From Malus domestica (lineage: Eukaryota > Streptophyta > Magnoliopsida > Rosales > Rosaceae), in NCBI RefSeq assembly GCF_042453785.1, contig NC_091671.1, positions 7,696,001 to 7,760,000 of the forward strand: DNA of 64,000 nucleotides, in the 5' to 3' direction. Each line of letters begins with the position of its first letter. The stretch's first letter is position 1. Made by a program: the position numbers and the translations under genes. The notes under the pieces were generated by a model. It was not told the DNA's origin, did no database searches, and worked only from the letters and a program-made list of their open reading frames with translations. Shown piece after piece: positions 59,164 through 64,000 of the stretch.

Positions 59164-62100
59164 ATGTTCGCAGCGGCGCCCTCCTCCGCCTACCTCAACC
59201 CCAAGCCCACCATCCTCCCCTCTTCCTCCCGCACCCTAGCCCCGCCGCTCACAGCCGCCACTGCCTCTAACAGCCGCCGACCAGTCGTCAAATGCCACCT
59301 GTCTTCGAATTCTCCCTCTCCCCTTTCCCAAAACCCTAAACCCTCCTCCACTCCCCTCAAAACCCTCTCCAAAGCCCTTGCCGCCGCCTCCACCGTCACC
59401 ATCATCTTCAATTGGCGATCTTTTGCTGGGAATGGTAATTCCGGCGGTGGCGGAGGTGGATTCGGCGGCGGAGGCGGAGGTGGAGGGGGAGATGGGTTCG
59501 GCGGCGGGGAAGATGGGTTTGGTAGGTTTTTGAAGAGGCTGTTGTTTGGGTCGCAGACGGCCATGGCGGACGAGCCACAGTCCCAAGAGTGGGATTCGCA
59601 TGGGTTACCGGCCAACATTGTTGTCCAGCTCAACAAGCTCAGTGGGTTCAAGAAATACAAGGTCTCCGAGATCTTGTTCTTCGATCGGCGGCGGTGGAGC
59701 ACCGTCGGCACCGAAGACTCGTTCTTCGAAATGGTATCCCTGAGACCTGGCGGCATTTACACCAAAGCCCAGTTGCAGAAGGAGCTCGAGAACTTAGCCA
59801 ATTGCGGGATGTTCGAGAAGGTCGATTTGGAAGGGAAGACCAACCCAGATGGGACTCTGGGCGTGACGATTTCGTTTACAGAGAGCACATGGCAGTCGGC
59901 CGACAAGTTCCGATGCATCAATGTGGGTCTGATGGCGCAGTCGAAGCCAATCGAAATGGACCCGGATATGACCGAGAAGGAAAAGCTCGAGTATTTTCGG
60001 AACCAGGAGAAGGATTACAAGAGAAGGATTGATAGGGCGAGGCCGTGTTTGCTGCCGGCGCCTGTGCAGAGGGAGGTGTTGCTGATGTTGAGAGAACAAG
60101 GGAAGGTGAGCGCAAGGCTGTTGCAGAAGATTCGAGACCGGGTTCAGAAGTGGTACCAGGATGAAGGGTATGCTTGTGCACAGGTTGTGAATTTTGGGAA
60201 TTTGAATACCAAGGAGGTGGTTTGTGAGGTTGTGGAAGGGGATATCACTCAGCTGCATATTCAGTTCCAGGACAAGCTGGGGAATTTCGTCGAAGGGAAC
60301 ACACAGATCCCCGTGGTGAAGAGGGAATTGCCTAGGCAGGTACTTACATCATCCGTTAAACGAAATGACTTGCTTATATCTTTAATGGGTTTTTGGTTGT
60401 TTGTTGAATTGCATTTTGGGTTACATAATTTAGTTATTGGATTAGTGACTAAAGATATATATTGTTTGTTTCTTAAGTTCTATGCATGTTTACCAACTTG
60501 CAATGGTATGATTTTATTGACTCGTTGAACTCCTTGCTGAATGTTAGCTTCGCCCGGGTTATGTTTTCAACATAGAAGCAGGGAAACAAGCTCTGAGGAA
60601 CATAAATTCCCTAGCTTTGTTTTCAAACATTGAAGTGAACCCACGGCCTGATGAGAAGAATGAAGGAGGTATAATTGTTGAAATAAAGCTTAAAGAACTA
60701 GAACAGAAGACAGCTGAACTTAACACGGAATGGAACATTGTTCCTGGACGCGGAGGTTATCCGACTCTGGTATGTGTAAAGTTATCTCTTTGCTCTGCTC
60801 ATCTACCATGAAAATTTTGGAGGTTTGAATCATGTAATTCTTATTGTATGGTATTGTATGTTGTGTGTATAGGCTTCGCTAGAGCCTGGTGGCACTGTTA
60901 CATTTGAACATCGGAATCTCGGTGGCCTGAATAGATCTATTCTCGGGTCAATAACCACCAGCAACTTCTTGAATCCTCAGGTAATCTTGCCTTGCCAAGA
61001 GTAAACCCATCCTTGTATGTAAGTTAACTGATGGTTTTAATACCTTTGCATAAATTCTGCTACCATGTATTTTCTGTGGTTATCTTTTCTCAGGATGATC
61101 TTGCTTTCAAGCTTGAGTATGTGCATCCATATCTGGATGGTGTGTACAATCCCCGCAATCGTGCTCTCCGTGTAAGCTGCTTCAACAGCCGAAAACTAAG
61201 TCCAGTCTTTACTGGTGGGCCAGGGGCCGATGAAGTACCACCTATTTGGGTTGATCGAGCTGGAGTTAAGGCTAATATAACAGAGGTGCTTCTTATCATT
61301 TTTCTTAATGTTTAATTCATGTAGTCCTTTATAATTTATTCAACAGAGGTACTTGTTGTCTTTACGTTTTCATTGCTTTACCTAACTTGATTGTCTGTGC
61401 CTACCAGAATTTCACCCGTCAGAGCAAATTCACCTATGGACTTGTAGTGGAAGAGATAACCACGCGTGATGAACGCAGTCATGTCTGTTCTAATGGCCAA
61501 AGAGTGTTGCCAAATGGAGGAGTAAGTGAAGATGGACCTCCAACAACTCTCAGTGGTACAGGCATTGACCGCGTGGCATTTTTACAATCAAATATCACTC
61601 GGGATAACACTAAATTTGTGAATGGAGCTATAGTTGGTCAGAGGAATATGTTTCAGGTAACGTAATTTTCTTGTACCATATACCTTGCATTATACACTTA
61701 CTTCTAACACTTGTATAGTTTTTAGAATAAGCGGGGGTTAGAAAGAAAAATATTTGTAAGGGGAAGCCATCCTCGTCAGCTTTATTAGATCTTTCTAGAA
61801 TTATTAGTTTCAGGATCTTTTGGTCCTGGCCTGGATATAATTGGTGATAAATTGAAGAAAGCCACACTGAACCTGGGCAGGAGGGTTTTCATACGTGCAT
61901 CGGGGTTGAATCATGTTTGTATATGTGGGTGCCTTGTATGTATTTTCACCTTGATGATATGTCGGATGACTGTCGCATACAATGTGAAGTTTAAACATTT
62001 AGTCATCCTTTTGAAACCACTATAGTACAAGGGTATGTGGATTTTGTTCAGTGTTTGAAATATACGGGTGTTTTTCTTTTTTTACCTTTTTACGCAACAT

Positions 62101-62754
62101 GTTTGAGAGACTTTGCAAACTTGCATACTCTTTGTATGAATTGCAGGTTGACCAAGGTGTTGGCGTGGGCAGCAACTTTCCATTCTTCAACCGTCACCAG
62201 CTAACATTAACCAGATTTTTCCAGCTGAAGGAAGTCGAGGAAGGTGCTGGTAAACCACCACCGCCTGTCCTTGTACTTCACGGACACTATGGTGGCTGTA
62301 TCGGAGACCTTCCAAGTTATGATACATTTACCCTTGGCGGTCCATATTCTGTGAGGGGTTACAACATGGGCGAGATAGGCGCAGCTAGAAACATCCTTGA
62401 GGTAGGAACTGCTTTTGAAACTTGTAACTCAGTCCTTGATATGATGTTGCTCCATATACATATGTAAGTTACGGTTTACGATTAGCTGATTTCTTTTCCC
62501 ATTATTATCTCCAGCTTGCTGCTGAGCTACGGATACCTGTGAAAGGTACACATGTATATGCATTTGCAGAACACGGAAATGACCTAGGAACGTCCAAGGA
62601 AGTCAAGGGTAACCCAACAGAGGTATACAGGCGATTGGGTCACGGGTCAGCTTATGGTGTTGGCGTAAAGTTAGGTTTAGTAAGAGCTGAGTATGCAGTC
62701 GACCATAACTCCGGCACAGGTGCATTATTCTTCCGTTTTGGCGAGAGGTTTTGA
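59164..62754 (+). CDS. TOC75: TOC75, protein-import channel of the chloroplast outer envelope
   Basis: Seven exons: 59164-60339, 60548-60769, 60873-60980, 61094-61285, 61408-61656, 62147-62401 and 62515-62754. They join in phase to 813 codons plus stop (818 in Arabidopsis TOC75-III, from memory). The N-terminus is the unusual bipartite transit peptide: a stromal-type Ser/Pro/Ala part, then a hydrophobic segment and a polyglycine tract (about residues 96-120), known to hold the precursor at the envelope. Three POTRA domains follow (for example FFEMVSLRPGGIYTKAQLQK and LRPGYVFNIEAGKQALRNIN). The C-terminal Omp85 beta-barrel contains TFTLGGPYSVRGYNMGEIGA and ends GTGALFFRFGERF. It forms the TOC channel with TOC159 and TOC34 and is essential in Arabidopsis. 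Exon 1 is GC-rich compared with the rest. Confidence 0.97.
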
Positions 62755-62992
62755 GATGCGAGTAGTTTTTATCAGTTTTGTTGATTTGGCCTTTAGTTTT
62801 TCGAAACAATAATGTTTTATCTATATGTCGGGATTCATTTCGCATGGTTTGAGAAGCGTAAATTCAAGTTGAGTGAGAATTGTTAGTTATGCTTGTATCT
62901 GACGCAGTTGCAACTAATAAGAGGCACAGGAGATTCAAGATTACTATTTTCAGTAATCTAAATCTGATTGCCATACAACCACTTGATTTTCA

Positions 62993-62995
<3 letters not shown>

Positions 62996-63041
<46 letters not shown>
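62996..63041. repeat. (CT)n microsatellite
   Basis: About 23 uninterrupted CT units, immediately before the first of the two duplicated blocks. Confidence 0.97.
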
Positions 63042-63045
<4 letters not shown>

Positions 63046-63745
63046 TTCGCCTTTACACTTCCGGTCTCCCTCTCCGGAATGATACACTCCAATCTCTCCC
63101 TTTTACCCTCTCTCGACGCTTGATTTCCGCGGAAATATGAACAAGGCTTCATCTTTGATGCTTCCAACAACGCATTGAAGTGAAGTCGTGTTTCAATGCC
63201 GCTCCCCCTATCGGTTTTGTTTTCCCTACCAGTTCCCTGTACCGGCACGCACAATAAGCTGCATTTAATACATACGCGTTGAGTATGCTTGTCGCACAAG
63301 AAACACTTATTGTTCAAATGGTGTTGCAAACGAAAACAACTCCATTTGATTCTCATCCATCTTTGTTGATTGTTTTACATGATATAATCTCATCACAAGC
63401 TCCAAACAGAAGCCCTAAAGTCTCTAAACACTACGGACTCGAATCGTGCTCTATATCAACTATACCCTTTGATGAAGTAACTTGACTTCGAAAAACAAAA
63501 ACGAAGTAATTTCCCAAAGTTTTAGTTGGGAATCGCAATCCTTCCATCGGTGTGGTTCAGCGTGCGCATCTTCATTTCCACCTTTACACTTCCAGTCTCC
63601 CTCTACCATACAACAAACACCCCATCGATCGATCTCTCCTTTTTCCTTCTCTCAACTTTTGCTTTCCACTAAAGTGCAGTAATATGAATAAGGCTTCACC
63701 TTCGATGCTTCCAACAAACCATTGACGTGGTGAAGCCGTGTTTCT
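63042..63745. repeat. Pair of diverged direct repeats (63042-63215 and 63570-63745)
   Basis: Both blocks contain CCTTTACACTTCC(G/A)GTCTCCCTCT, then AATATGAA(C/T)AAGGCTTCA, GATGCTTCCAACAA and GTGTTTC in the same order and spacing. They differ by many substitutions and small indels. The second block abuts the 3' end of the minus-strand edge gene, so this looks like an old tandem duplication of its 3' UTR. Confidence 0.8.
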
Positions 63746-63748
63746 GTG

Positions 63749-64000
63749 CTACAATCCCAATTCCTTTTTTAACTGAGCAAGAGTAGCTTCTATCTCATCG
63801 ATATTATCCTCGATGCTGCTCTCCTTAACAGCTTTGTCTTGACCAACATTTTCTGTTCTCTGTTTCCCAGAGCTGCCTTCATCATTGTTATTTGCTCCAT
63901 CTTCTGGATCCGTTATGTTTAGTTCTTTCTCGAGAAATTCCACAAATTCTTCTCCAATCTCCTGCAAAGTGTAAATACAGACGATAAGTGAGGTTTCCTT
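63749..64000 (-). CDS. C-terminal exon of an unrecognised gene continuing beyond the window
   Basis: On the minus strand a TTTGCAG acceptor is followed at 63961 by a frame that encodes EIGEEFVEFLEKELNITDPE, an acidic Asn/Asp/Ser linker, and a C-terminal helix DEIEATLAQLKKELGL with stop at 63749. The final exon is therefore 63961-63749, about 70 residues, and 63962-64000 is intron. The two acidic amphipathic helices suggest a coiled-coil tail. I do not recognise the family, and the start is outside the window. Confidence 0.65.
   Translation of the reverse strand, partial: KETSLIVCIYTLQEIGEEFVEFLEKELNITDPEDGANNNDEGSSGKQRTENVGQDKAVKESSIEDNIDEIEATLAQLKKELGL

Larger units (their letters stand above)
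62755..63748. other. Convergent 3' region with a duplicated 3'-UTR-like block
   Basis: TOC75 (+) and the edge gene (-) are tail to tail. A CT microsatellite (62996-63041) and two related blocks of about 170 bases (63042-63215 and 63570-63745) occupy most of it. No gene is recognised. Confidence 0.5.

Noticed and set aside
59190-59756. 188-codon Pro-rich frame antisense to TOC75 exon 1
   Set aside because: Antisense shadow of the polyglycine tract and GC-rich transit peptide region; no start context or homologue.
1-64000. CRISPR arrays, phage, operons, riboswitches
   Set aside because: None seen; the window is plant nuclear DNA with spliced genes, and the tandem repeats found have no spacer structure.

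Overview
This is a stretch of a plant nuclear genome. The genes are intron-rich with GT-AG introns, the spacers are AT-rich, four genes encode chloroplast proteins, and there are MITEs, a TRIM, solo LTRs and a fragment of organelle DNA. A short repeat at 40102-40259 resembles one I remember as very abundant in apple and pear, so tribe Maleae of the Rosaceae is my best guess. That placement rests on memory of one repeat.

Layout. 264-869 (+): TAC1-like C2H2 zinc finger. 4590-5115: TRIM. 5561-7808 (-): pTAC16. 10489-15338 (-): PWI-domain SRRM1-like splicing factor with a 27-bp coding minisatellite. 18311-23264 (+): TFIIA large subunit. 24186-24640: organellar rRNA-type insertion. 24979-25374 (-): small gene. 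26203-31082: partial duplicate (copy A) carrying the first exons of a plastid sugar transporter. 32040-33831: unrecognised exon-like pieces. 35092-38818 (-): two broken LRR receptor kinases. 39416-45552: duplicate copy B, which holds the 5' part of the intact transporter pSuT (44143-47773, +). 49589-52621 (+): Rubisco activase. 53495-55512 (-): LTI65/CAP160-like stress protein. 56343-58073 (-): PPR protein. 59164-62754 (+): TOC75. 63749-64000 (-): last exon of a gene that leaves the window.

Exon joins were worked out by hand from splice consensus and reading phase. For pTAC16, SRRM1-like, TFIIA-L, pSuT, RCA, LTI65-like and TOC75 the joined phases close exactly and give lengths close to what I recall for the Arabidopsis proteins. 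pTAC16, pSuT, RCA and TOC75 all act in the plastid (nucleoid, envelope sugar export, Rubisco reactivation, protein import), but nothing indicates co-regulation; plant genes are not in operons.

The most informative structure is the direct segmental duplication. Copy A is truncated inside transporter exon 6 and has a damaged splice acceptor. Three insertions (a MITE in A; a solo LTR and a short Maleae-type repeat in B) each have an uninterrupted counterpart in the other copy, so their order relative to the duplication can be read directly. I found no convincing undescribed system; the rest is ordinary plant gene space.
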